Shown one piece after another: positions 15,253 through 23,462 of a stretch of DNA of 64,000 bases. Each line of letters begins with the position of its first letter. Position 1 is the first letter of the stretch. A program made the translations under genes and the position numbers. This DNA is from Methylocystis rosea. GTDB taxonomy: Bacteria; Pseudomonadota; Alphaproteobacteria; Rhizobiales; Beijerinckiaceae. Under the pieces are notes generated by a model. The model had not been told where the DNA came from. It was given only the letters and a program-made list of their open reading frames with translations, and did no database searches. The stretch spans positions 62,001 to 126,000 of the forward strand of contig NZ_CP034088.1 in assembly GCF_003855495.1 (NCBI RefSeq), given 5' to 3'.

Positions 15253-16416
15253 ATGCGAGGATGCTCGGTCGATCAGGGCTCGGCCCAAACGCGGCACGAT
15301 CAAGCTGAGAAGGGACACGGCCGTTTGAAGGAACGGATTGATACGCTCGATGAATTGCGGGCTTTGGCGATCGGCGCTGTGATGCTGTCGCATTTCGCGC
15401 TCGCCTTCGGCTCGCAATCGATCGTCGCATTTTGGCTCAACCTTCCTGATCTCAGCGTCGGCGTCGATCTGTTCTTTGTGATTTCAGGTTTCCTGATCTT
15501 CCAGAATCTCGCCGATCTGGCAGAATCGGCCAACACTTTCACGCGAGTTGTCGGGGCCTTCTATGCGCGCCGGGTGACCCGGGTCGCGCTTCCGGCGTGG
15601 ACGATCCTCGCAGTGATCGCGCTGGCCGATCTTGAACCCCCAGCGTCGAGCGCCAACGACTTTTGGGCGGCGTCGGCGTTCGTTGCCAACGTCCATTGGG
15701 CGCGATGTGAGATCGACGCCCGCTGCGGCGACGCGCTCGCGACATCTCACTTCTGGTCGCTGGCGAGCGAAGCACAATTCTATTTCCTGGCGCCAGCGCT
15801 TCTGCTAGCGCGAGCGCGCGCGCCGCTCTACGTGGTTATCACAGCCATTCTGCTTCTCGCGCTTATTCCCCACCCGCACGGCTCCCTGCTCTGGGCGCTG
15901 CGCCCGGAAGCGCTTTTGCTTGGCGCGGCGCTCGCCAGCGAGGTGCGGCGGCGCGCCACCTGGCTGGTGAAGGCGCCGCCGGTGACCGCTGGAGTGGCTG
16001 CATGGTGGAGTCTGGTCGCGTCCATGATGGCGCGAATTGCAATTGGCCCCTTCTCGGGGTTGGCGTGGGCGCTGGTCGCGCTGATCAGCGCCGGCGTTGT
16101 TCTGGGACGCCTTAAAGGCCCGCCCATCGCGGGCCCTGTCGGCAATGCCGTTCGTAGGGCCGGCCGGGTGTCGTTTTCGGTCTATCTCGTCCACCTGCCG
16201 CTGATCGGCGTCGCGGCGGAATCATTTGCCGCCAAGATCGGTGTAACGCCTGCTGTCTTTGGCGCTCTGGCCGCGATCGCCGCCGCGACGATCGTGGTCG
16301 AGTTCGCGATCGTACAGCCGGCGGCGCAGCTCGGCCGAGCCTGGAGCGCGCGCATCGCTCTTAAAGAAGCGCCAATGAGAAGCAGCCGCGCAAAAATTCG
16401 GTCGAGCGCCATGTGA
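15253..16416 (+). CDS. Acyltransferase family 3 membrane protein
   Basis: The protein (up to 387 residues) has the family's N-terminal motif IDTLDELRALAIGAVMLSHF, then VGVDLFFVISGFLIF and about ten hydrophobic segments, ending with a VSFSVYLVHLPLIGVA-type helix. Acyltransferase-3 proteins O-acylate surface sugars at the inner membrane. The reported ATG adds about 27 atypical basic residues, so a start near the TTG at 15325 is likely. No sugar-biosynthesis genes lie nearby, so it is probably a stand-alone surface modifier. Confidence 0.8.
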   Translation: MRGCSVDQGSAQTRHDQAEKGHGRLKERIDTLDELRALAIGAVMLSHFALAFGSQSIVAFWLNLPDLSVGVDLFFVISGFLIFQNLADLAESANTFTRVVGAFYARRVTRVALPAWTILAVIALADLEPPASSANDFWAASAFVANVHWARCEIDARCGDALATSHFWSLASEAQFYFLAPALLLARARAPLYVVITAILLLALIPHPHGSLLWALRPEALLLGAALASEVRRRATWLVKAPPVTAGVAAWWSLVASMMARIAIGPFSGLAWALVALISAGVVLGRLKGPPIAGPVGNAVRRAGRVSFSVYLVHLPLIGVAAESFAAKIGVTPAVFGALAAIAAATIVVEFAIVQPAAQLGRAWSARIALKEAPMRSSRAKIRSSAM

Positions 16417-16763
16417 GGGCGAACGCTCTTCTGCGGCAACGGCGCTTGCGAAAGTACCGCTGCAATGCGATCGCCACGGCTCAACAAATCTCGACGGAAT
16501 GCGTTGCCGGTGAAGCGTACTCCCAGAATTTCAATTTGAGCCGCATGTCGCTCATCAGCACGACGGGCGTCCACGCATGTCGACAATCGCGTTCGACCGC
16601 AGATTTGTTCCACAGCTTCGAACACGTAGCCGCAGGCGCGCCGCCTTAGGGGCCTGGCATCGAACAATTGCCGAATTATCGCCTTAACAATTCGCAACGC
16701 TTGCAGCGCTTCCTGTAGCATACCGATCACGCGCTCAGAGCACGAGACGACCGGACATTTGGT

Positions 16764-17285
16764 TTGATGCGGCACAATGTGAGTTTGCGAAAGAGAAGGA
16801 CTGACCATGGACGCGTCTGGTGTCCGTCGTTGCGCCTGTACTTCCCACGAATTTTCCGAGTTTCGCGGAAGGCCGCCAAAGGAGCGCGCCAAAAGGACCC
16901 GCAAACGCTCCAACATATCGCTTACACGCTTGATCCGAGCGCCATGGCGGCAATCCGTGGGTGCGTTGTCGATGAAATCGATCACCTCCACCACGAAGTA
17001 TCGCATTCGCTAATCCTCCGATATCACTGGTCAAGATCGCTCGCCAGTTCTTATCTTGAGGGCGTCGAAGACGTCATGGACCCATGCAACAGCTCAGAAC
17101 TTTTCGAAGTCGATGACGCGATATTCACGCTCACCGAGCGGCCGACGCGCGTGGACTGGCCAGCGCCGATGATCATCTATGTCGCAGAGATTTACGACAC
17201 ACAAAGTGAGATCTGCGCCGAACATTTTGAAGTTATCGTTGGTCCGGATGGACGGCCCGAGCCCCGAGAATTGCTCGGGGCATAA
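16764..17285 (+). CDS. Possible hypothetical protein, doubtful
   Basis: The frame is 173 codons. Only the last 70 residues, from about MDPCNSSELFEVDDAIFTL (17075) through IIYVAEIYDTQSEICAEHF, have normal protein composition; the front is basic and shadow-like. It may be a short gene starting at 17075 or the remains of one. No family is recognised. The flanking stretches 16417-16763 and 17286-17491 show nothing convincing. Confidence 0.3.
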   Translation: MMRHNVSLRKRRTDHGRVWCPSLRLYFPRIFRVSRKAAKGARQKDPQTLQHIAYTLDPSAMAAIRGCVVDEIDHLHHEVSHSLILRYHWSRSLASSYLEGVEDVMDPCNSSELFEVDDAIFTLTERPTRVDWPAPMIIYVAEIYDTQSEICAEHFEVIVGPDGRPEPRELLGA

Positions 17286-17491
17286 TCGGCGTCTTCGCTA
17301 CGATCTCAGCGAGCGCTGGCGAGGCGATCGAAGCGTCTTGGACATCGATGTGGACGGGGCTCGACGAGAGCGAGCTAATCCGATAATGCGGTTTTGGAAT
17401 TATCCCAGTTGGGATATTCGACTTAACTAGATGCGCGGCTCGAAGCCGTTAAAAGTTTCTTCAGCCGAACTCCGTCTAAATCATCGAACCA

Positions 17492-17896
17492 ATGGCCTGG
17501 GACGAGAGCATGAGCGAGAAGGCGGATCTTGAGAAAAAAGCCGTCGGGACGCTGCAGCGCTATCGCGAAGCATATGCCAGGGCCGAGGCGCTGGAACAGG
17601 AGGCGGCGGCGGCGCGCCAGGACGTTTTTACAAGGCTCAATCGCTTGGAAATCGCGAAGGCCAAGGAAGTGGCTGTGCGCGTGAGACCCGAAATCGTCGC
17701 TGCCGACCAGGCCGCCATTTGCAGGCTGACTGAAATCCGCATCGCCTTGAGCGAAGCGACCGCGGAGCTAGATTCGGCCTTCCGGACCCTCGCCGCCTTG
17801 GATGAGCAGTTGGGCTATATCCCTGGTGTCAGCGTCGCGAAACCTAATGGGAGCTACGTTGGAGGCAGTGCCGAAGAAAACGGCGAACTCCCTTGA
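17492..17896 (+). CDS. Coiled-coil hypothetical protein
   Basis: The 134-residue acidic protein is helical, with coiled-coil composition from residue 10 to about 105 (YREAYARAEALEQEAAAARQ) and a short Gly/Ser-rich end. A second start, MSEKADLEKK at 17510, is equally possible. No function is recognised. It stands alone, and the following 268 bp to the reductase gene have no clear ORF. Confidence 0.5.
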   Translation: MAWDESMSEKADLEKKAVGTLQRYREAYARAEALEQEAAAARQDVFTRLNRLEIAKAKEVAVRVRPEIVAADQAAICRLTEIRIALSEATAELDSAFRTLAALDEQLGYIPGVSVAKPNGSYVGGSAEENGELP

Positions 17897-18164
17897 CCCA
17901 CGGCTCTCGCGCTGCCTGCGATGCGGTGGGCTAGAGTCATTCTTGCATCCCCTAGGGGTTCCCGAAATTCTGCGCCCCTACAGGTCGCGGCGCCTTCCTC
18001 TTCGATGCGCCTTCGAATCCGCGTCCGTCCACACACGAAGACGCCCGCCTAGGCCGATGGCGGCACGGATCGAATATACACTCTTGCTAACCTGCGCGCG
18101 GCGTGGCGTCACGGATACGTCAATCCTGAAGCTGTTGCCTCGCCCCATACCGATCCGCCAAACG

Positions 18165-19112
18165 TTAGCCCTGCGGCGTGAACGCATCCGATCGGATGTC
18201 TTTCATGCTGGCTCCGCGCATGAAGAAATCACGCTTCAGCCGTTTCACCAGATTTTCGCCGCCACACAGAAAAATTGCGCTGTCCTTGACGTTTTGCTCT
18301 GCGTGCAGGGCTGTCGCCGCAACGTCTCCTCCGGCCGGAGCATTTGGATCAAGCAGGCATGGTCGGTAGTCGACATGCGCCCGCGTCCGGCTCAGCGCTT
18401 TCAGCTCTTCATCAAGATAGAGGCCATCACGGCTGCGTGCGCCGTGGTAAAGACGAATTGGACCGAGATGGCCCCGCTTCAGAGCGTCTCGCAACACGCC
18501 ATAGAGTGGCGCAAGACCCGTCCCGGCGCCGATCAGCAGCAGGCGCTGCTCCTCGTGGACGCCTTCGTAAAAGCATGTCCCGGACGGACCCGCGACATGC
18601 AAGCGGTCGCCCGGCTTGAATTCTCCCAGCCGTCGGCTCATTCGGCCATTTTCATACAGTCGGATATGCATCTCGAGAAATGGATCGTCCTCGGGATGGC
18701 TCGCGAGCGAGTAATGACGTCTTAAATCGCCATCCGCGACAAGTTCGAGGAACTGCCCTGGCCGATACGCAAAATCATCTGCATCGACACGCAGTCGGAT
18801 CACATCCGGCGCGAGCGGGTCAATCGCTCGAATGACTGCATCCCGACGCGCTCCGACGTCCTCCGGCCGCGTAATCGTCAGCGGCGACGTCGGCAAACAG
18901 ACACAGGGCAGAAAAAAGCCGAGCGCCTTCTGACCCTCTGTCAAGCCAACTTGCGACTCTGGCGGAGGGACGCCTTCGACCGCGCGATGCAGACAAGTCT
19001 GACAATTGCCGGACCGGCACGACGAAGGCGCGTCGATGCCGGCGCGCTCCAGCGCTTCAAGCACAGTTTCACCTAGCCTGAGTTCGACCGAACGATCCTC
19101 GAACTTCAGCAT
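18165..19112 (-). CDS. 2Fe-2S ferredoxin / FAD / NAD(P)H oxidoreductase
   Basis: The 315-residue protein fuses a plant-type ferredoxin domain (CRSGNCQTCLH around residues 32-42, with the fourth Cys in LPCVCLP) to a ferredoxin-NADP reductase module. The FAD motif RHYSLASHPED lies near 130 and the nucleotide-binding LLLIGAGTGLAPLYG near 190; CGGENLVKRL is near the end. Such reductases feed electrons from NAD(P)H to oxygenases or globins. It starts 4 bp after the truncated haemoglobin stop, so it is most likely the haemoglobin's reductase. A stray oxygenase reductase is less likely, since no oxygenase is nearby. Confidence 0.85.
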   Translation of the reverse strand: MLKFEDRSVELRLGETVLEALERAGIDAPSSCRSGNCQTCLHRAVEGVPPPESQVGLTEGQKALGFFLPCVCLPTSPLTITRPEDVGARRDAVIRAIDPLAPDVIRLRVDADDFAYRPGQFLELVADGDLRRHYSLASHPEDDPFLEMHIRLYENGRMSRRLGEFKPGDRLHVAGPSGTCFYEGVHEEQRLLLIGAGTGLAPLYGVLRDALKRGHLGPIRLYHGARSRDGLYLDEELKALSRTRAHVDYRPCLLDPNAPAGGDVAATALHAEQNVKDSAIFLCGGENLVKRLKRDFFMRGASMKDIRSDAFTPQG

Positions 19113-19116
19113 CGGA

Positions 19117-19482
19117 TCAACGGTTCAGTACGTCATCACGAACGGAATTTGCAATCGCCGCGACTTCCTTAACCTCTTTTTCTGGCACGCCAAGGTCACG
19201 GAGCGTGTAGTTCAGATTTTCGATTACCGCATCGACATGCGAATCATTGAGACCCTTCGCAACGAGACGCTTGTGCGCATTGCGCATGTCGGCTCCCGTG
19301 TAATTATTTGGACCCCCAAACGCCATGGTCAGGAATGATTTCTGTTTGGCGATTTGCTGATCGATGTCGACGCCGTCAAAAAACTGCGCGATGCGACCGT
19401 CCGCGAGAACCTTGCGATAAAAAAGCTCAACTGCGGCATTAACGGCGTTCTCGCCCCCGAGGCGCTCGTAGAGATTTGACAT
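19117..19482 (-). CDS. Group I truncated haemoglobin (trHbN-like)
   Basis: The 121-residue protein begins MSNLYERLGGENAVNAAVEL. It has the B10 Tyr in LFYRKV, the CD1 Phe pair in IAQFFDGV and the proximal His in MRNAHKRL, all at the expected spacing. Group I truncated haemoglobins bind O2 and NO and often detoxify NO by dioxygenation. With the reductase gene 4 bp behind it, this forms a two-component NO-dioxygenase-like operon. The sigma/anti-sigma genes upstream read the same way across a 216-bp gap that should hold its promoter. Confidence 0.92.
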   Translation of the reverse strand: MSNLYERLGGENAVNAAVELFYRKVLADGRIAQFFDGVDIDQQIAKQKSFLTMAFGGPNNYTGADMRNAHKRLVAKGLNDSHVDAVIENLNYTLRDLGVPEKEVKEVAAIANSVRDDVLNR

Positions 19483-19698
19483 GCCTTGCGTTCTCCCTGT
19501 TGCCGACCTTAGCGAGCCAACTTTTTCGGCTCGGACGTCACTTAGACGCCGCGGCGCGGAGAATCTTACCTCGACCGGCGAGATTTTTTCGCTCGGAGAA
19601 TGCCTCCCGCAGGAAATTCAATCATATAAGAAAAGCGTGACGAAATTCGTAATGTCGCCGCTGACTCGATCGATAAGCCCCGGGACGAGCGCGCCGGC

Positions 19699-19944
19699 TC
19701 ACCCGCGATCGGCCGCCTTTTCGGCGCGCACAAGCGCCAGCAATCCGAGATACACCTCTTCGCATTCGGGACATTGATGCATGTGGTGACGAACCTCGGG
19801 GAGGGTGGCGGCGGCGTCCAAGCCGGAGGCTTCCAACTCGGCGTAGCGCGGTAGACTATCGAAATAATCCGTACACGACATCTCTTCCCCGCTTTTGGCG
19901 GCGAAGATCGTATCAAGCAGGCGGGCAAATTCCTTTTGTTTCAT
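19699..19944 (-). CDS. Small zinc-binding anti-sigma-like protein
   Basis: The 81-residue protein ends with HHMHQCPECEEVYLGLLALV, giving the Hx3Cx2C pattern of zinc-binding anti-sigma factors. It has no transmembrane segment, so it would be a soluble anti-sigma. It starts 2 bp behind the ECF sigma gene. Release of the sigma factor could follow oxidation of the Cys pair, as in ZAS proteins; this is inferred. Confidence 0.7.
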   Translation of the reverse strand: MKQKEFARLLDTIFAAKSGEEMSCTDYFDSLPRYAELEASGLDAAATLPEVRHHMHQCPECEEVYLGLLALVRAEKAADRG

Positions 19945-19946
19945 TC

Positions 19947-20663
19947 CTAGCTTCCGGACTCAACCGCATTTGAGACGCTCTGAGACGGGAAAATCTTACC
20001 ATCATCGCTGAGATAAGTTTTGCGCTGGGGCGAGTCGAACGTAGCTATGATATCCTGATGCGTAACGCCTTCGGAAAGTAGCGCGGCCTTGAGGCGTTTT
20101 CGTGCATCATGAATAAGCTTGTATATGCTATTGCGATTGCCGCCGAGCCACTCGGCGACAAGATCAAGCGGCATGCACTGAAAAGCGTGAGCGACAAGCG
20201 CTTTTCGCTGGAGTGGCGTCAAAGAGTTCTCGATAAGGCGGACCAACAAAGCCCACGCTTGTCGCCGTTCCAGACTACGCTCGGGTTCTGGAGCATCGGT
20301 CGGCCAGACCGGCATATCTTCGCCAAGACGCGCGCTATTCACGACCGCCTTCCGCCAGCGTCGTCGTCGAAGCTCCCCAAGAGTGACGCGAACCGCGATC
20401 GAATAGGCCCATGTCGTAAATTTGCTCTCGCCACGAAATTGATCGAGCTTCGACTGAATGAGGATAATGGCCTCCTGGGCGCAGTCCTCCGCCGTTTGAT
20501 GCAAATCGTGGCCGAGCGACCAACCTCCAGGCGTTTCATTTCGCGAGAGAAATTTGATGATCGCACCAAGCACGAGCTCACGCAGCTCAGCCAGCGCGAC
20601 AGCCTGATTCTGATCGCCTGCCCGTAGGGCCAATAACCACTCGGCGTTTGATCGTTGTCTCAT
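19947..20663 (-). CDS. ECF-family RNA polymerase sigma factor
   Basis: From the ATG at 20663 (MRQRSNAEWLLALRAGDQNQ) the protein is 238 residues. Region 2 is EDCAQEAIILIQSKLDQFRG with KFTTWAYSIAVRVTLGELRR. Region 4 is LTPLQRKALVAHAFQCMPLD with the helix-turn-helix NRNSIYKLIHDARKRLKAAL. A C-terminal extension of about 40 residues is atypical. The in-frame ATG at 20705 is less likely. It forms an operon with the anti-sigma-like gene and lies upstream of the haemoglobin operon, which may be a target. Confidence 0.88.
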   Translation of the reverse strand: MRQRSNAEWLLALRAGDQNQAVALAELRELVLGAIIKFLSRNETPGGWSLGHDLHQTAEDCAQEAIILIQSKLDQFRGESKFTTWAYSIAVRVTLGELRRRRWRKAVVNSARLGEDMPVWPTDAPEPERSLERRQAWALLVRLIENSLTPLQRKALVAHAFQCMPLDLVAEWLGGNRNSIYKLIHDARKRLKAALLSEGVTHQDIIATFDSPQRKTYLSDDGKIFPSQSVSNAVESGS

Positions 20664-21429
20664 TTCGCAGTACGGATGACAGACAGGAAAACGGCTTGCG
20701 CGCAAAGGTTAGCATCAACATCGAAGCGACGCTATCCATAGGTCCTCCGACGCTTGGAGAGCCCTCTCCGGTCGGAAGAGATTTGGATCGGCGCTCGAGA
20801 AAAATCGCCCAGCGGTTGACGCGGTCCCGCACGCCGAGCGGATGAGCCCGTCTGAACTCACGATCAGATCGGGAGGCCTCCCCCCGACCGACCCGGGGCG
20901 CGCGTTATATTTGGCTCGGGACGCGGCCGGCGCCAACCCGACGAATGGCTGAAGACCAAGTGAGCTTGCAGAGTTCGACTGCCGGCGCGAAGTTTCAAAC
21001 CTCCGGCCGGCAGTTAGTTGCTAAGCGCTTGAAGCAGCCCCAATTGGCCGGCACTGATCCAAGGAACGAGCAAGCACGCCGATTTGCCTCAACAGTTCTC
21101 GCGCTGGAATTCCCTCGGCGTCGATCGCTGCCTACTGCAGCCTCTCTGCAAAGGCGGTTCGGTTGAACAGTTTTTTTCTCGGTTTTTTCCGCGTGCTCAA
21201 ATTTTTTTCTCATTATCGGGGCGTGGCGGCGGTCACGCCCTCGCTGGTTGCACGAATGGAATCCTGTTATAAGGGTCTTACCGGAAGCACGGCGATCATG
21301 CCCGGTATCAGGGCGTGCCGGTGAGATTGGCGGACACCGGCAAGCGGGGGCGGCGGCGACCTGGCTTTTTCGTGCGGAGCAGCTGGAGAACGGCGCGACC
21401 GTGGATGAACCGGCGGGGAGTCTTGCTCC
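20664..21429. other. Gene-poor interval
   Basis: No frame on either strand shows family features. T-rich patches lie around 21170-21215. The stretch 21280-21430 is GC-rich with short repeats of CGGCG type. It should hold the sigma gene promoter; otherwise nothing is recognised. Confidence 0.5.
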
Positions 21430-21768
21430 TTATTTCTGCGCCGCTTCCAAATGGGTCAACGCCTCTATGGCGTGTCCGATTGCGGTGGTGGCGTTCTCTT
21501 TCTTGCCTTCCACAATCGATGCCTTCAACTGCATTATTCCTTCCTTAATGTGCGGATTGTTCATCGCCTTTTCGGCAGCTTCAGCATGCTTGAGCGCGGC
21601 TTCGGCGTGCGTCACCAACACATCCGCGTGACCTCGTTTACCATGGTCGATCGCTTCCTCGGTGTAGCTGATCGCCTCGGTCAAATGATCTTCGGCGAGC
21701 GCGAGGCGGGGCGCGAAGAATGCCGAGAAACCAAGACCCAGCGCGAGTGCGAAAATTCTGCGTTTCAT
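21430..21768 (-). CDS. SmbP-like periplasmic small metal-binding protein
   Basis: The ATG at 21768 (MKRRIFALALGLGF) follows GGAGA and opens a 112-residue precursor with a signal peptide ending near LALA-ED. The mature part has the repeated pattern H-x-EA seen in SmbP of ammonia oxidisers: HLTEAISYTEEAIDHGKRGH, HAEAALKHAEAAEK, AIGHAIEALTHLEAAQ. SmbP is a periplasmic four-helix bundle that binds copper and other divalent metals. It fits with the RND metal efflux operon of this region, although that lies 35 kb away. Confidence 0.8.
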   Translation of the reverse strand: MKRRIFALALGLGFSAFFAPRLALAEDHLTEAISYTEEAIDHGKRGHADVLVTHAEAALKHAEAAEKAMNNPHIKEGIMQLKASIVEGKKENATTAIGHAIEALTHLEAAQK

Positions 21769-22242
21769 TGGAAGTGTCTCCGTGAACATTCCGGAAGGGA
21801 ATCATACTATTGATGACTGGCGCATGAATTCGAGATTGGGTAAGGGCTCCATCTCGCCGTCCTGGCCGCGCTTTGGCGGGGTGCCTGCCGCAGGTGACGA
21901 ATGGATGGCCCGCGGGACCGATCGGGCAAGCCGGAAGGCCGTATCGATACCTTATGCTGAGCCTATCCGAATTTTGTCAGTCTTCCCGAAACCGCGACGC
22001 TACCTAAGAGCCGTGGAACGAGCGCCGTTCACATATTGGAGCGCAGGCTACCCGCGCCGCAGAAAGGGCCCAGAGATAGCGGCCAGGTAGATCTCATAGA
22101 ATTGCATCGGATTGATCAAATCGTGCATGAGATCGAGCGGCTGCTTTCGCAGAGGGAAACTTCGGGGGCACGCGGAAGATCAAGCACCTATTAGGAGATG
22201 CGGGCTGCGTGGAAGCCTGGCCGGCCTTATTCAGAACTTTCT
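21769..22242. other. Gene-poor interval upstream of the SmbP-like gene
   Basis: No convincing coding frame. The promoter of the SmbP-like gene should be at its left end. The rest has no recognised structure. Confidence 0.45.
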
Positions 22243-22270
22243 GAAAAAGCCCTCCGGCCCCCTCGAGGGT
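22243..22270 (-). terminator. Leftward rho-independent terminator candidate
   Basis: On the minus strand CCCTC pairs with GAGGG across a GC-rich loop and is followed by CTTTTT. No gene ends just before it, so it may end a small RNA or the tail of a lost gene. Confidence 0.4.
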
Positions 22271-22478
22271 TGCTTTCCGTTTTGGAAAATCCACGAAATC
22301 TGACGCGCTCCTGCGGCGTCGCCGCGAAGACCCGACCGTGGATGCAACGGCGCGCAACGTTTTCCGCTTTAAGGAAGAGGAATCGTGTGGCAGTCGCATT
22401 GTTTCAATAAAACACGAAAAAATAGAGCGCTATCATAACCGAGTCTGGAACCGAGTTGACCCGCGACGAGCGGAGTTG

Positions 22479-22508
22479 AAAAAAGCCCGCGACCGTGAAG
22501 CCGCGGGC
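22479..22508 (-). terminator. Leftward rho-independent terminator
   Basis: On the minus strand GCCCGCG pairs with CGCGGGC across 10 bases and is directly followed by six T. It is a textbook intrinsic terminator, yet the only reading into it is a short Cys-rich frame from a TTG at 22619 (GCLACHACLEALLPYL). A small transcript here is therefore likely; whether it is coding is open. Confidence 0.65.
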
Positions 22509-22621
22509 AAGAGGACTTACAGGAGCCGCTCGATACTGAACACGCCAAGCGACGCCGACCAAATAGGGCAGAAGCGCCTCTAGGCAAGCGTGGCAGGCCA
22601 GGCACCCGCAAGGACCCAACG

Positions 22622-22800
22622 ATGACCAAAGCTGAGAAGCTAATACGAGGAATAGAATCGTTGCGTGAGACTATCCGGCGCGCGTGGTTAAGATCAGGCT
22701 GGCTGCTCTGACGCATGATGACCGACTTGCAATTTGAGAGTATATCGAACGCTGTCTCGCCGATCTGATCGGCGGAGCCCCTACGAGGAACTCCCCCCGG
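22622..22800 (+). pseudogene. Decayed small gene (two phases)
   Basis: The ATG at 22622 follows AAGGA and starts MTKAEKLIRGIESLRETIRR, then stops after 29 codons. In the next phase, LTHDDRLAI, a stop, and EYIERCLADL continue what looks like a short helical protein of about 60 residues seen in related bacteria. One frameshift and one stop make it a pseudogene. The family assignment is by impression only. Confidence 0.4.
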
Positions 22801-23462
22801 AGGCGCATGGCGAGTTGTGGGTATCGTGCGTCGCGCGGGGCGGCGGGGGCACCCGATGGCGGGGCGCGCTCAGGCGAAGAGCGTCTTTCAAGTGCACGGC
22901 ATAGCGTCAGAAGCCAAAGCGGTCTCAGATCCCTCGGTCGCCGAATGAAATTTTTTGCAATCATCGTCTTGGCCCGGGGCTTAGCCACCAGAGGGGTTCG
23001 TCGATCCATTACGTTGTTGATGGTCAGATGGGATCGTGTTTCGTCCTGGCTCCTATGGCGTTTTGTCTCAGGCCGCAGTTGCGGCCAAAGCCTTTGCCGC
23101 CTGCAATTTTCCGCTGGCGCGTAAGAGCAAGGTAGCGTCGACGCTCGACGACTTCTTAATTCTGGCTTCCGCAAAGACGGAGAAGTCGGAACCGGACGAG
23201 GCCGACGCGGCTCAAAGGCATCCAGAAGAAGGCCACATGGGTTGGGCCTCTGCTAGCGCCCAGATCGTTCCAGCAATTAAGGGGCGTGAGACGCGTCGAA
23301 AGCTTCCAGCTCAGGGTGTTTTCTAGGGCCTGCTATTATGTCCTCACCCTAAGCTTAGCCTAGCTGAAATCTAATCCAGTAGATTCCGAATTTTTCGTAT
23401 AGAAACAGTCGTTGCTCAATCTGGAATGAAGAGACATCGTCATCCTTGGGAGGAGGAGCTCA
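22801..23462. other. Gene-poor interval upstream of the hybrid kinase
   Basis: Frames of about 100 codons exist on both strands (for example 23036-23326 on plus) but have no recognisable features. The end holds a strong ribosome site, GGAGGAGGAG, just before the kinase ATG; the promoter should lie near 23340-23420, where the sequence is AT-richer. Confidence 0.5.

Noticed and set aside
16182..17006. 274-codon minus-strand frame
   Set aside because: It overlaps the end of the acyltransferase gene and has no recognised motifs; not supported as a gene.
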